Source: Cyclobacteriaceae bacterium (lineage in GTDB: Bacteria > Bacteroidota > Bacteroidia > Cytophagales > Cyclobacteriaceae). Taken from it: a DNA stretch of 64,000 nt. Positions 25,723 through 34,427 of this stretch are shown piece after piece. Where the stretch lies: positions 2,542,001-2,606,000 of the forward strand of contig CP129487.1 in NCBI GenBank assembly GCA_030584025.1, written 5' to 3'. Made by a program: the position numbers and the translations under genes. The notes under the pieces were generated by a model. The model made no database searches, was not told the origin of the DNA, and was given only the letters and a program-made list of their open reading frames with translations. Within the stretch, counting starts at the first letter, position 1. The number at the start of each line of letters is the position of its first letter.

Positions 25723-27423
25723 GTGCCCGTGGAAGTACTGGAGAAAAAGAATAAGAATAAAAAGTATGAGCCCATTCTGGAAGGCATTCCGGATTGGCCG
25801 GTGTATAGGCTTAGCCGTAACCGGAAAGAATTTATAGAAGAAGTAGCAGCCCGATCAGCTGAACGCATTACCCAGTTACGTCCATCAACCAAACAATTGC
25901 TGGATGAGCTGGAGGCAACTGTTTACCGGGAACAACAGCGCATGAAACGGAACCGTTGGCGCGTTGATCCGCCGGATGAAAGTAAATTCTGGTCGGGTAT
26001 CAAACAAGAGTTGATTGATCTGGGGGCTGTACCAGAAGAAGAGAAGCAAAAAAAATCGCAGGAACTTCTTACAAAGATTGTTCACCGTTATGCCAATGAA
26101 ATTGCCGGCAATTTTAAGCCGAGCTCATACCGCTTTGCGCGGGAAATGATTAAGTTCTGGTTTGCCCGTTTGCTTAATGCTTCGCGGGTAAAAAAGTTTG
26201 GTGGCTTTTTTCGCAATCAATATACCCTGCGCGATAAAATTCAGATTGTAGGCAAGGTGAAGCAATTGCGCAGCCTTGCCCGCAAAGGAACCATTGTAAT
26301 GGTGCCTACGCATTTCAGCAACCTCGATTCCATTTTGATCGGGTGGATTATTCATGCACTTGGCTTGCCCGCCTTTATTTATGGTGCCGGGCTGAACCTA
26401 TTTAACATGAAGATATTTGCCTACTTCATGAACAGCCTCGGGGCTTACAAGGTCGACCGGAGAAAGAAAAACCTGCCTTACCTTGAAACATTAAAGATGT
26501 ACTCCAGCATAGCCATTCAACGGGGTGCACACAGTTTATTCTTTCCGGGCGGAACACGATCACGCTCAGGCATGATTGAAAAAACGCTAAAGCTTGGCTT
26601 GCTCTCCACCACCATTGAAGCGCAACGCAACATCTACCTGAATACAGCTGAGGGGCAACCTCCACAAAAAATATTTGTGGTTCCGGTAACCTTGAATTAC
26701 CATTTCGTACTGGAAGCGCCTGAGTTGATTGATGATTACCTGTCTATTAAAGGACAAGACCGGTACTTACCCGAAGAAGACCCGCATGGAAGCTGGGGAT
26801 TGCTAAAATTCTTATTCAAATTTTTCACCAAGGGCTCCAATATTTCTGTTTCTATTGGACGAGCCCTGGATGTGATGGGTAATTATGTTGATGAAGAAGG
26901 TAACAGTCTGGATTCGCATGATCGCATAATTGAAACGCGCGACTATTTTCTTGCTAATGGTAAGATAACGGTCGACCCACAACGCGAGAACGAATACACA
27001 CGCATGCTCAGCCAGCGCATTGTTTCGGAATACCATCGTATCAATCGCATTTTTGCCAGCCACCTGGTTGCTTTTGTTGCGTTCGAACTATGGCAAAAGA
27101 AACATCCTAAACTTGATTTGTTTGGGTTGTTGCGTTTGCCCGAAGAAGAACTGGAGTTGGATTATGCAGAGTTCAGAAAAACCTGTAAGCGTATCCGAAA
27201 AAAAATATATCACCTCAAAAAAGAAGGAAAAGCCAACCACGCCACGCACCTGAAAGGAAAAATTGACCTGGTAATAAAACACGGACTGGATAACGTTGGC
27301 ATATTTCACCTCAAGCGCCCGTTGGTCATGAACAAAAAGGGCAACATTGTTACGCAGGATCTTAACCTGTTATACTATTACCACAATCGCCTGGCGGGCT
27401 ATGACCTCGAAAAGTTCATCTGA
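25723..27423 (+). CDS. PlsB-like glycerol-3-phosphate / 1-acylglycerol-3-phosphate acyltransferase
   Basis: The 566-aa protein has an acyltransferase core with HFSNLDS (His197, Asp202; the HX4D active site), a GAYKVDR motif near 236 and SLFFPGGTRSRSG, the third acyltransferase block. Long N- and C-terminal helical extensions make it much longer than PlsC. It should acylate glycerol-3-phosphate or lysophosphatidate at the membrane. The start is a GTG at 25723; another GTG lies at 25729. The downstream gpsA start overlaps its 3' end by 23 bp, so the enzyme that makes glycerol-3-phosphate is coupled to an enzyme that probably uses it. That linkage favours glycerol-3-phosphate as substrate. Confidence 0.85.
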   Translation: MPVEVLEKKNKNKKYEPILEGIPDWPVYRLSRNRKEFIEEVAARSAERITQLRPSTKQLLDELEATVYREQQRMKRNRWRVDPPDESKFWSGIKQELIDLGAVPEEEKQKKSQELLTKIVHRYANEIAGNFKPSSYRFAREMIKFWFARLLNASRVKKFGGFFRNQYTLRDKIQIVGKVKQLRSLARKGTIVMVPTHFSNLDSILIGWIIHALGLPAFIYGAGLNLFNMKIFAYFMNSLGAYKVDRRKKNLPYLETLKMYSSIAIQRGAHSLFFPGGTRSRSGMIEKTLKLGLLSTTIEAQRNIYLNTAEGQPPQKIFVVPVTLNYHFVLEAPELIDDYLSIKGQDRYLPEEDPHGSWGLLKFLFKFFTKGSNISVSIGRALDVMGNYVDEEGNSLDSHDRIIETRDYFLANGKITVDPQRENEYTRMLSQRIVSEYHRINRIFASHLVAFVAFELWQKKHPKLDLFGLLRLPEEELELDYAEFRKTCKRIRKKIYHLKKEGKANHATHLKGKIDLVIKHGLDNVGIFHLKRPLVMNKKGNIVTQDLNLLYYYHNRLAGYDLEKFI

Positions 27424-28462
27424 TAACAAGCCCATTGGTGTAATTGGCGCTGGTAACTTTGGCAGTGTTGTGGCCAACCTGCTGTCGCGCCAGCATAAAG
27501 TTTTGTTATATGCACGCGATGAAAAAGTAGTGCAGCGAATTTTGGATACACGAGAAAACCGTGGTTACAAAATGAACAGTCGGGTTACACCCACCAACGA
27601 CCTGAAATATTTAGCGGAAAGTTGTGAAGTGATTTTCCCCATCGTTCCTTCTGCACATTTCCGCTCGATGATGCAGAAACTTTCACCGCACCTGCATCCT
27701 TATCACATTCTGATACACGGCACAAAGGGATTGGACATTACCCTGCCGAAGGGTCAAACCATTGATACCGTAAGCAAGCTCAGTCGCGAACAGGTGAAAA
27801 CCATGAGTGAAGTGATTCGTGAAGAGAGCGTAGTGGTTCGCGTAGGTTGCCTGGCCGGCCCAAACCTGTCAAAAGAATTAGCCGAACGCCATCCTGCCGC
27901 AACTGTAATCGCCAGTCCGTTTAATGAAGTGATTAGTCTGGGACAAAAATTGCTGCGCAGCGATCAGTTTCAGGTTTATGGAAACAACGAGTTGGTTGGC
28001 GTTGAATTGGCTGGTGTACTGAAAAATATTATCGCCATTGCATCGGGAGCTTTAAGCGGGATGGGATATGGAGAAAATGCACGCGGCCTGTTAATAAGTC
28101 GTGGAGTCGTTGAGATGATTCACGTGGGCAAGGCATTGGGTGGAAACGTAAAAGCATTTCTGGGCGTAGCAGGTATTGGGGATCTGGTAACCACCAGCAA
28201 CAGTACCCTAAGCCGAAATTTTCAGGTAGGCTATAAACTGGCGAAAGGTAAAACCCTTCAGGAAATTGTGAGTAGCATGGATGAGGTCGCTGAGGGGGTT
28301 AGTACCGTACAGATTGTAAAAAAGTGTGCCGACTATTATAAACTTCGCGCCCCGATTACCAGCATGCTCTACAAAGTGTTGTTTGAAGACCTGACCGTTG
28401 AACAGGCACTCACCTACCTGATGCGCTATCCACTCAATGTGGATATTGATTTTCTCGATTAA
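27401..28462 (+). CDS. gpsA: NAD(P)-dependent glycerol-3-phosphate dehydrogenase
   Basis: The 353-aa enzyme reduces dihydroxyacetone phosphate to sn-glycerol-3-phosphate for phospholipid synthesis. The Rossmann motif GVIGAGNFGS opens the protein, HGTKGLD and VGCLAGPNLSKELAE are conserved, and the catalytic lysine lies in AGVLKNIIAIASG. I chose ATG 27401 (MTSKSSSDNKP) rather than 27347 because the longer version would lie deep inside the acyltransferase gene and add non-homologous residues. It overlaps that gene by 23 bp, and its 3' end overlaps the convergent HIT gene by 4 bp. Confidence 0.94.
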   Translation: MTSKSSSDNKPIGVIGAGNFGSVVANLLSRQHKVLLYARDEKVVQRILDTRENRGYKMNSRVTPTNDLKYLAESCEVIFPIVPSAHFRSMMQKLSPHLHPYHILIHGTKGLDITLPKGQTIDTVSKLSREQVKTMSEVIREESVVVRVGCLAGPNLSKELAERHPAATVIASPFNEVISLGQKLLRSDQFQVYGNNELVGVELAGVLKNIIAIASGALSGMGYGENARGLLISRGVVEMIHVGKALGGNVKAFLGVAGIGDLVTTSNSTLSRNFQVGYKLAKGKTLQEIVSSMDEVAEGVSTVQIVKKCADYYKLRAPITSMLYKVLFEDLTVEQALTYLMRYPLNVDIDFLD

Positions 28463-28857
28463 GCAGAAAAGGCTTTTTTGATTTTTTCGGCAACCTGCGA
28501 AAGCTCTTCTTTTGTGGGCTGAAGTTTCGGCTTCGAAAAATTTATATCACTCATGGTGTTCATAGGCACCAGGTGCACATGAACATGCGGAACTTCCAAC
28601 CCGATTACAGCAACTCCAATCCGTTCGCATGGAACTACCGCCCTGATAGCAGCTGCAACACGCTTTGAGAAAACATGAAGGCCTGCAAGCGTTTCATCAT
28701 CTAAATCAAAAATGTAATCAACTTCAGTTTTAGGAACCACCAACGTGTGCCCCATTACCAATGGCATAATATCCAGAAAAGCAATAAACCGATCATCCTC
28801 AGCCACAATATGCCCGGGTATTTCACGATTGATAATGCGCGTGAAAATGGATGCCAT
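28459..28857 (-). CDS. HIT-family nucleotide-binding hydrolase
   Basis: The 132-aa protein belongs to the Hint/HinT branch. It begins SIFTRIINREIPGHIVAEDD, carries the FLDIMPLVMGHTLVVPK core, and ends with the histidine triad HVHVHLVP near residues 91-98. Such enzymes hydrolyse AMP-amino or AMP-lysine conjugates; the physiological substrate here is unknown. It lies 2 bp downstream of greA on the same strand, a pairing often seen in Bacteroidota, so both are likely cotranscribed. Confidence 0.9.
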   Translation of the reverse strand: MASIFTRIINREIPGHIVAEDDRFIAFLDIMPLVMGHTLVVPKTEVDYIFDLDDETLAGLHVFSKRVAAAIRAVVPCERIGVAVIGLEVPHVHVHLVPMNTMSDINFSKPKLQPTKEELSQVAEKIKKAFSA

Positions 28858-28859
28858 AG

Positions 28860-29336
28860 TTAAACAGCTATGTTTGTGATCTCAAACTCAACTTCACCAG
28901 CTGGCGTTTTGATTAATGCCATCTCCCCTTTCTTCTTTCCCAATAATCCTTTTCCGATCGGTGACATGGTTGAAATTTTTCCTGCTTTTAAATCAGCTTC
29001 TTCTTCTGACACAAGTGTATACGTAAAAGAAGCACCGTTCTTTTTGTTCTTGATCGTTACCTTCGACAAGATGGAAACTTTGGAAGTATCTACATTGGCT
29101 TCATCCAATAAACGTGCATTGGCCAGTAAATCTTCCAACTGGGCAATCTTGGCTTCCAAATGGCCTTGGGCATCCTTGGCCGCATCGTATTCAGCATTTT
29201 CACTTAAGTCACCCTTATCGCGTGCTTCAGCAATCTGGCGTGCAATTTCCTGACGTCCCTTGGACTTCAATTCAGTAAGTTCGTTCCTGAGTTTATCAAG
29301 ACCTTCACGGGTGTAGTAAGAAATTTTTTTACTCAT
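28860..29336 (-). CDS. greA: Transcription elongation factor GreA
   Basis: The 158-aa factor rescues backtracked RNA polymerase by stimulating transcript cleavage. The N-terminal coiled coil carries the tip acidic residues in GDLSENAEYDAAKD, and the C-terminal FKBP-like domain has SPIGKGLLGKKKGE. I chose ATG 29336 (MSKKISYYTREGLDKL) over 29378, since it gives the classical GreA start and length. The hit gene follows after 2 bp. An upstream terminator at 29363-29402 ends the preceding minus-strand gene, so greA has its own promoter in the short gap. Confidence 0.95.
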   Translation of the reverse strand: MSKKISYYTREGLDKLRNELTELKSKGRQEIARQIAEARDKGDLSENAEYDAAKDAQGHLEAKIAQLEDLLANARLLDEANVDTSKVSILSKVTIKNKKNGASFTYTLVSEEEADLKAGKISTMSPIGKGLLGKKKGEMALIKTPAGEVEFEITNIAV

Positions 29337-29362
29337 AACACTAATATCAAAATACGACAAGC

Positions 29363-29402
29363 AATAAAAAAGAAACAACGGCCTCCGGAAGGAGACCGTT
29401 GT
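29363..29402 (-). terminator. Intrinsic terminator of the pentapeptide-repeat gene
   Basis: On the minus strand a 12-bp stem (ACAACGGTCTCC with GGAGGCCGTTGT, one G-U pair, loop TTCC) is followed by TTCTTTTTT. It lies between the pentapeptide gene and greA. Confidence 0.8.
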
Positions 29403-29447
29403 CAGATATCGCTACAAAGGTAATGCTTTAAATCATTTGAACAAAAA

Positions 29448-30293
29448 TCAGGAACCAACCAGCTCGGGAAGCGCGGTTTGGATTTCAGAAAACAAATCAT
29501 CGTCAAAGCGCGCCAGGTACAACGTTTTTGCTTTTGCAAGTTGTTCTATCGTAAGGCCTTTTGCTCCACGTAAATCAGCTTTATATAAACTTGCATTCTC
29601 CAGATCGGCCCCCATCAGGTAGCTGTTTTGCAGGTTTGCCTCCATCAGGTAGGCGTTATTAAAATTTGCCTTGATCAAAAAAGCATTCTCGAATTGAGCT
29701 TTAATTAAAAAGGCATCTTTAAAATTGGCACCACTGGCATAAGCACCTCCCAGGTTTGCCTGGTTAAGGTTTGAATTCTCAAAATTCGTTTGATTTAAAC
29801 GCGTATTCTCCAGGTTTGCTTCAATTAATGAGGATTGAGAAATATTGGCCGAATTAAGATTAGAACCCGACAGGTTAACGTAGTTTAGGTTTGTGCGAGC
29901 CAGAAAACAGTTTACCAGGTTGATTTCATAAATTTGATGGCGGTTAAGTCGCTTGATGTTACCCACCGTACGAAAAGCCGCTTCTTCAGATTCCCACAAA
30001 CGAAAGTCATCAATTTCATCACGGTAGAATCGAATGCGTTGACGAATCTGACCGTTTTGATTCAACCAAAATATAAGAATACCGATTACAGCAATGTCGA
30101 AAATCATACCGTGGGCTTCGGCCAGAATTTGCGCCCAGAAATTATCAAAATCATTAATGTAGTAGCGCAAGCTAAGCCCAATCACCAGCGTGGCTATCGC
30201 AACCAATACGATGGTAGACGTAAGCAATGGTTTTTCAATAACACTATTGAATGTCTCACTTAATCGCTTTAACCGGTTCTTTAAAAAACTCAT
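29448..30293 (-). CDS. Membrane-anchored pentapeptide-repeat protein
   Basis: The 281-aa protein has two N-terminal transmembrane helices (about 25-45 and 62-80), then a short charged linker. About 25 tandem A(N/D)LxX pentapeptides follow (for example NLNSANISQSSLIEANLENT, residues about 120-255), which form a right-handed quadrilateral beta-helix. Many copies read F-KA-F, L-EANL, YLMGADLE. The C-terminal 30 residues leave the repeat. The function of such membrane pentapeptide proteins is generally unknown; they are probably scaffold or protein-interaction surfaces on the cytoplasmic side. It has its own terminator at 29363-29402. Confidence 0.85.
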   Translation of the reverse strand: MSFLKNRLKRLSETFNSVIEKPLLTSTIVLVAIATLVIGLSLRYYINDFDNFWAQILAEAHGMIFDIAVIGILIFWLNQNGQIRQRIRFYRDEIDDFRLWESEEAAFRTVGNIKRLNRHQIYEINLVNCFLARTNLNYVNLSGSNLNSANISQSSLIEANLENTRLNQTNFENSNLNQANLGGAYASGANFKDAFLIKAQFENAFLIKANFNNAYLMEANLQNSYLMGADLENASLYKADLRGAKGLTIEQLAKAKTLYLARFDDDLFSEIQTALPELVGS

Positions 30294-30390
30294 TCGAATA
30301 ACACTACTGAATGTGCAAGATGTAAAAAATTAAGAAGCATCAAAATTACACGTTTTTTTAATGCCTTTGATACCAGATGATTTAACGTAA

Positions 30391-30406
30391 ATGTAAATTA
30401 TTACAT
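30391..30406. promoter_or_regulatory. Dyad ATGTAA-N4-TTACAT in the gap between mgtE and the pentapeptide gene
   Basis: A 6-bp inverted repeat with a 4-bp spacer lies about 100 bp upstream of the pentapeptide gene. The size fits a binding site for a dimeric regulator, but the sequence is AT-rich and chance is possible. Confidence 0.2.
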
Positions 30407-30571
30407 CTGTAGGCTGATAGCAAACCAAAAGCCAAAGCCTCTTGATTACCCCATACATTACACGCATTGAGCGCTTTCAGCGCTACGTATTTGCTTTCAA
30501 AGTCAATAAGTTTTGTTGATGACCAAGAACTGCCTGAAAAACTTACATCCTAAAAAGGGACTTTATACCGA

Positions 30572-31927
30572 TTAAAGCATCAAATGAACGGTAAAAAAAT
30601 AAACGGTTAACCCCAACAGATCGTTTGTTGTAGTAATAAAGGGGCCTGATGCCAGCGCAGGGTTGAACCCGAAACGATTCAATATCAAGGGTGTGATCGT
30701 TCCGACAAATGAAGCAAACACAACTACGCTCAGCAACGCCACCGAAACGATAATAGACAATTTTTGCTCACTAAAGATTAACACATTGGCTCCGTAAACA
30801 AGTAATGCCAATGATATTCCGCTGAGTAATGCAACTAAAAATACTTTCGCGAGGCGTGTCCAAAGTCCGTCATACACAAAGCCCGGGTTAGCCAGACTTT
30901 GAACAATCAATGATGATGATTGAATGCCCACATTACCTCCCGTTGCTTGAATAAGTGGAATAAAGAATGCAATGGCAGTAATGCGGCTCAACTCGGCTTC
31001 GAAGAGTCCCATAAATTTGGCATTCATCAAACCGCCAACAATTCCAATTAGCAGCCACGGCAAACGTGCACGGGTATTGCGCCATACGCTGTCATCTTCC
31101 TCCACATCTTCACTGATACCCGACATCAATTGGCGATCCTCTTCAGCCTGCTCGGTAATTACGTCAACCACGTCATCGATCGTAATTCTTCCTACCAATT
31201 GCCCTTGTACATTTACTACCGGAACAGATTCAAGGTCATATTTCCGCATAATGTCGGCTACTTCCAAATCAGACAAATACGTTTCAACCGAAGTGATATC
31301 GCGCTCACAAATATCGGATACAACTTTTCGCGCATCAGAAAGTACAAGGTCTTTAAGTGACACACGACCAACCAATACATCGCGATCATTCACCACATAA
31401 ACCGCGTAGAACTTATCTACATTCTCAGCTTGCTTCCTGATCTCATCAATACATTGAACCACCGTCCAGTGATCCCGTACTTTGATGAGTTCTTTTGCCA
31501 TCAAACCACCGGCAACATTTTCTTCATACCGAAGCAGTTCGGTTACCTGGGTTCGAAGTTCATGGTTAAGTCCGGATAGAACTTCTTCCCGTTCTTTAAC
31601 AGGCAACTCATTTAAAATATCTGCAACATCATCCGAATGCAATGCATCAACAATCGGAATAATTTCATTTACCTGATAAACCTTGAGGTATTTTACGCGT
31701 GTATCGGTATCCAGGTCATTGATGATCTCTGCCTGCACTTCCAACGGCAATTGATCAAGCACATACTTAGATTCTTCAGAATTGAATTCATATAGAAGCG
31801 CAGAAATATCAGCTGCTTTTACACCTTGCAGGCTTTCCAGTATAAACGCCTGGTCGCGTTCATCAAGGGCTTGCTGAAAACGATCAACAAACTCTTTGGT
31901 TAGCTCAAATTGTATCTGCTGCTCCAC
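30572..31927 (-). CDS. mgtE: Magnesium transporter MgtE
   Basis: The 451-aa channel has the standard three parts: an N-terminal superhelical MgtE_N domain (about 1-130), a tandem CBS domain (about 135-255, with VPVVNVQGQLVGRITIDDVV) and five C-terminal transmembrane helices. The pore segment carries QATGGNVGIQSSSLIVQ and TNDLLGLTVYF. CBS and N-domains close the channel when cytosolic magnesium is high. The 5' end overlaps the 3' end of rsmA by 23 bp, so the two are translationally coupled. The length matches the family. Confidence 0.95.
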   Translation of the reverse strand: MEQQIQFELTKEFVDRFQQALDERDQAFILESLQGVKAADISALLYEFNSEESKYVLDQLPLEVQAEIINDLDTDTRVKYLKVYQVNEIIPIVDALHSDDVADILNELPVKEREEVLSGLNHELRTQVTELLRYEENVAGGLMAKELIKVRDHWTVVQCIDEIRKQAENVDKFYAVYVVNDRDVLVGRVSLKDLVLSDARKVVSDICERDITSVETYLSDLEVADIMRKYDLESVPVVNVQGQLVGRITIDDVVDVITEQAEEDRQLMSGISEDVEEDDSVWRNTRARLPWLLIGIVGGLMNAKFMGLFEAELSRITAIAFFIPLIQATGGNVGIQSSSLIVQSLANPGFVYDGLWTRLAKVFLVALLSGISLALLVYGANVLIFSEQKLSIIVSVALLSVVVFASFVGTITPLILNRFGFNPALASGPFITTTNDLLGLTVYFFTVHLML

Positions 31928-32735
31928 TGCTCTTCTCTATTAATTGAGTCAAGTGTATAAACTCATCAACCGACAATTGCTCGGCACGTTTGTCCAGAAT
32001 GGCGAGCTTCAAAAAATCCTGCACGGTATCCGGATGAACATGCGCAAAGGCGGGCAAAATTAGATTTTTTAAGGCGTTACGCAAGGTTTTCCGTCTGTTA
32101 TTGAAGCCTTGTTTTACCACTTTAAAGAACAACGCTTCATTGCAGGGTAAAGTCTTTCGTGCATTACGCTCAAGCCTGATAACTGCCGACATTACTTTGG
32201 GTGGAGGATTAAACACTCCGGGAGGAACTTTGAAGAGATAATGAATCGTATAAAATGCCTGCAGCAGCACACTTAAAATCCCATACGTCTTATTTCCATG
32301 CGGTGCGGCAATCCGATCAGCCACTTCCTTTTGCACCATGCCCACCACCTGCCACACATGGTCTTTTTTTTCAAGTACTTTAAAAAAAATCTGTGAAGAG
32401 ATGTTGTAAGGGAAATTTCCGATGATGGAGTATTTACCTGAAAACTGCTTGCTCAAGTCTAGCTCCAGAAAGTCGCCCGAAATAATGGGCAAACCTGGAT
32501 AATGCTTTTCAAGGTAAGCCACCGAATCGCGATCAATCTCCACAACCGTTAAGGCAACATCTTTACGTTGAACCAAAAACTGTGTAAGCACGCCCATGCC
32601 GGGGCCAATTTCCAACACCTGTTCTGCACCATCCGGAGCGATTAAACCCTGAACAATTTTTTCTGCGATATGCTTATCGTGAAGAAAATGTTGCCCTAAT
32701 GATTTCTTCGGCCTTACACGATCGGTTTGTTTCAT
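31905..32735 (-). CDS. rsmA: 16S rRNA (A1518/A1519-N6)-dimethyltransferase
   Basis: The 276-aa KsgA-type enzyme dimethylates two adjacent adenines in helix 45 of 16S rRNA late in 30S assembly. It opens with RPKKSLGQHFLHD, the SAM-binding motif is EIGPGMGVLTQFL, and motif IV is GNFPYNISSQIFF (Phe where many have Leu). I chose ATG 32735 (MKQTDRVRPKK) from three close in-frame Mets, based on family alignment. mgtE begins inside its last 23 bp. Confidence 0.95.
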   Translation of the reverse strand: MKQTDRVRPKKSLGQHFLHDKHIAEKIVQGLIAPDGAEQVLEIGPGMGVLTQFLVQRKDVALTVVEIDRDSVAYLEKHYPGLPIISGDFLELDLSKQFSGKYSIIGNFPYNISSQIFFKVLEKKDHVWQVVGMVQKEVADRIAAPHGNKTYGILSVLLQAFYTIHYLFKVPPGVFNPPPKVMSAVIRLERNARKTLPCNEALFFKVVKQGFNNRRKTLRNALKNLILPAFAHVHPDTVQDFLKLAILDKRAEQLSVDEFIHLTQLIEKSSGAADTI

Positions 32736-32838
32736 GCGCATCCTGTAAAAGTACAAAGTCGTGTTGAGGTTTTAACCGACAACCACCAACATTGTAACCC
32801 ACCATATTTTTAAGTAAATAGCCAATTAATTTTTACGT

Positions 32839-33855
32839 ATGAGTCAGCAGCAGAAACCACGTATAGGCATTACACTTGGCGACCTGAATGGCGTTGGGCC
32901 TGAAGTTGTGATGAAGGCACTACAGGACAACCGCTTATTAAACCTGATTACCCCGGTGATTTACGGCTCAACCCGTGCATTATCGTTTTATAAAAAACAA
33001 TTGAACCTGGAAGAATTCAACTACGGTCATGCGAAAACACGTGGGCAGTACATCCCTAAAACCATCAATGTAGTAAACTGCTGGGAAGATGTGATTGAAA
33101 TAAACCCTGGCAAACCTTCAAAGGAAACGGGCAAGGCTGCGTGGCTCGCATTGAAACAAGCTACTCAAGATTTAAAAGAAGATATGTTGGATGCGCTGGT
33201 CACTGCTCCGATAGATAAAAACACGATTGCCAGTGAAGAGTTTCCATATCGCGGACATACCGAATATCTCGCCAACGCATTTAACACAAAAGATTTTGTA
33301 ATGATGATGGTGAGCGAAAAGCTACGCGTTGGACTTGTTACTGAACACATTGCGGTAAAAGATATTGCCGGTACAATTACCACTGAGTTGCTGAATAAGA
33401 AACTAAACGTGTTAGAGCAAAGTCTTCGAAAAGACTTTGGAATTACCAAACCCAAAATTGCTGTACTTGGTTTAAATCCGCATGCTGGTGATGGTGGTGT
33501 AATCGGAACAGAAGACGATCAACTCATTAAACCCGTAATACAGGATTGGAAAAACAAAGGAAAACTAGTTTCAGGGCCATTCCCTGCCGATGGATTTTTT
33601 GCTTCCGGAAATTATGCCAAGTATGATGCCATCCTGGCCATGTATCACGATCAGGGATTGGTACCGTTCAAGCTTTTAGCCTTCGAAACCGGAGTGAATT
33701 TTACAGCAGGTCTATCAATTGTGCGCACTTCTCCCGATCATGGAACAGGATATTCAATTGCCGGAAAAAATTTAGCGCAAGAAGGTTCATTACGTCAATC
33801 GCTTTACACTGCAGTTGATATTGTAGAAGCCCGAAGAGAACTGATCAAAGAATAA
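32839..33855 (+). CDS. pdxA: 4-hydroxythreonine-4-phosphate dehydrogenase
   Basis: The 338-aa enzyme oxidises 4-phosphohydroxy-L-threonine in the DXP-dependent pyridoxal phosphate pathway. The opening IGITLGDLNGVGPEVVMKAL is diagnostic. The metal-binding histidines are His170 (TEHI), His215 (LNPHAGDGG) and His270 (MYHDQGLVPFK), in agreement with H166, H211 and H266 of E. coli. GHTEYLA near 139 binds substrate. It is divergent from rsmA; no other vitamin B6 gene is nearby. Confidence 0.95.
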   Translation: MSQQQKPRIGITLGDLNGVGPEVVMKALQDNRLLNLITPVIYGSTRALSFYKKQLNLEEFNYGHAKTRGQYIPKTINVVNCWEDVIEINPGKPSKETGKAAWLALKQATQDLKEDMLDALVTAPIDKNTIASEEFPYRGHTEYLANAFNTKDFVMMMVSEKLRVGLVTEHIAVKDIAGTITTELLNKKLNVLEQSLRKDFGITKPKIAVLGLNPHAGDGGVIGTEDDQLIKPVIQDWKNKGKLVSGPFPADGFFASGNYAKYDAILAMYHDQGLVPFKLLAFETGVNFTAGLSIVRTSPDHGTGYSIAGKNLAQEGSLRQSLYTAVDIVEARRELIKE

Positions 33856-33922
33856 AACACAACGTGTAATGATTTTTTAAGCGAAGCGACTGATTCATAA
33901 CCTTAAAAGATCATTAATTTTC

Positions 33923-33930
33923 TATCTTTG
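33923..33930 (+). promoter_or_regulatory. Possible -7 promoter element
   Basis: TATCTTTG matches TAnnTTTG and lies 19 bp before the ATG of the TerB-like gene. A TTG element at the right distance is not evident. Confidence 0.35.
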
Positions 33931-33949
33931 GCTGTCTCTCGAAAGACCT

Positions 33950-34336
33950 ATGGATATTGTAACCAAAAAGCTCATCAATATTTTAATACAGCTTGCTGAA
34001 GCAGATAAGCATTTTGCACGTGCCGAGCGTGACATGATATTCAGAATTGCCAAGGACAAAAACTTTCCCGAAGAATCCGTTACTGCCCTGATCAGAAACC
34101 CGGAGCCCATTGAATCGCTAGGCGCACTTTCTCACGATCAGAAGTTCGATTACCTGTATGCCATCATTGAGCTTGTATTTGCCGATCACAATATTTTCGA
34201 CAGTGAAATTCTGTTCTGTAAAAACGTGGCCATTAAGTTAGGCTTCCGTAAAAACGTTATAGACTACTTTGTTGAGCATTACGGCAAGAAAAGCCGGGAG
34301 GAGTTTAAGGCTTTGGCTATAAGCCAGCTGCTATAG
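33950..34336 (+). CDS. TerB-like helical protein
   Basis: The 128-aa all-helical protein resembles the TerB/DUF tellurite-resistance fold, with LAEADKHFARAERDMIFRIAKD near 17-37 and LVFADHNIFDSEILFCKNVA near 83-102. Both contain the acidic A-D-x-x-(F/I) element that binds metal in TerB. Stand-alone TerB proteins in Bacteroidota have no established role, and the name does not imply tellurite resistance. It lies between pdxA and the DUF177-rpmF genes on the same strand and has a promoter-like element 19 bp upstream. Confidence 0.7.
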   Translation: MDIVTKKLINILIQLAEADKHFARAERDMIFRIAKDKNFPEESVTALIRNPEPIESLGALSHDQKFDYLYAIIELVFADHNIFDSEILFCKNVAIKLGFRKNVIDYFVEHYGKKSREEFKALAISQLL

Positions 34337-34385
34337 CTAAAATCGCCCAAAAATGGCCTTTCTTTTATATTCTGATTAATTCTCC

Positions 34386-34393
34386 TAAATTTG
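34386..34393 (+). promoter_or_regulatory. Possible -7 promoter element for DUF177-rpmF
   Basis: TAAATTTG matches TAnnTTTG and lies 34 bp before the TTG start codon of the DUF177 gene. No clear TTG element lies upstream. Confidence 0.35.
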
Positions 34394-34427
34394 CCGACCA
34401 ATTTTAAAACCCGCAAGGGCTTGTTCT

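Noticed and set aside
30294..30571. Magnesium riboswitch for mgtE
   Set aside because: mgtE is on the minus strand and its 5' end overlaps rsmA at 31905-31927, so this gap is downstream of the gene; no M-box features were seen.
33950..34336. Tellurite resistance gene
   Set aside because: The protein has a TerB-like fold pattern only; no other ter genes are nearby, so a resistance role is not supported.
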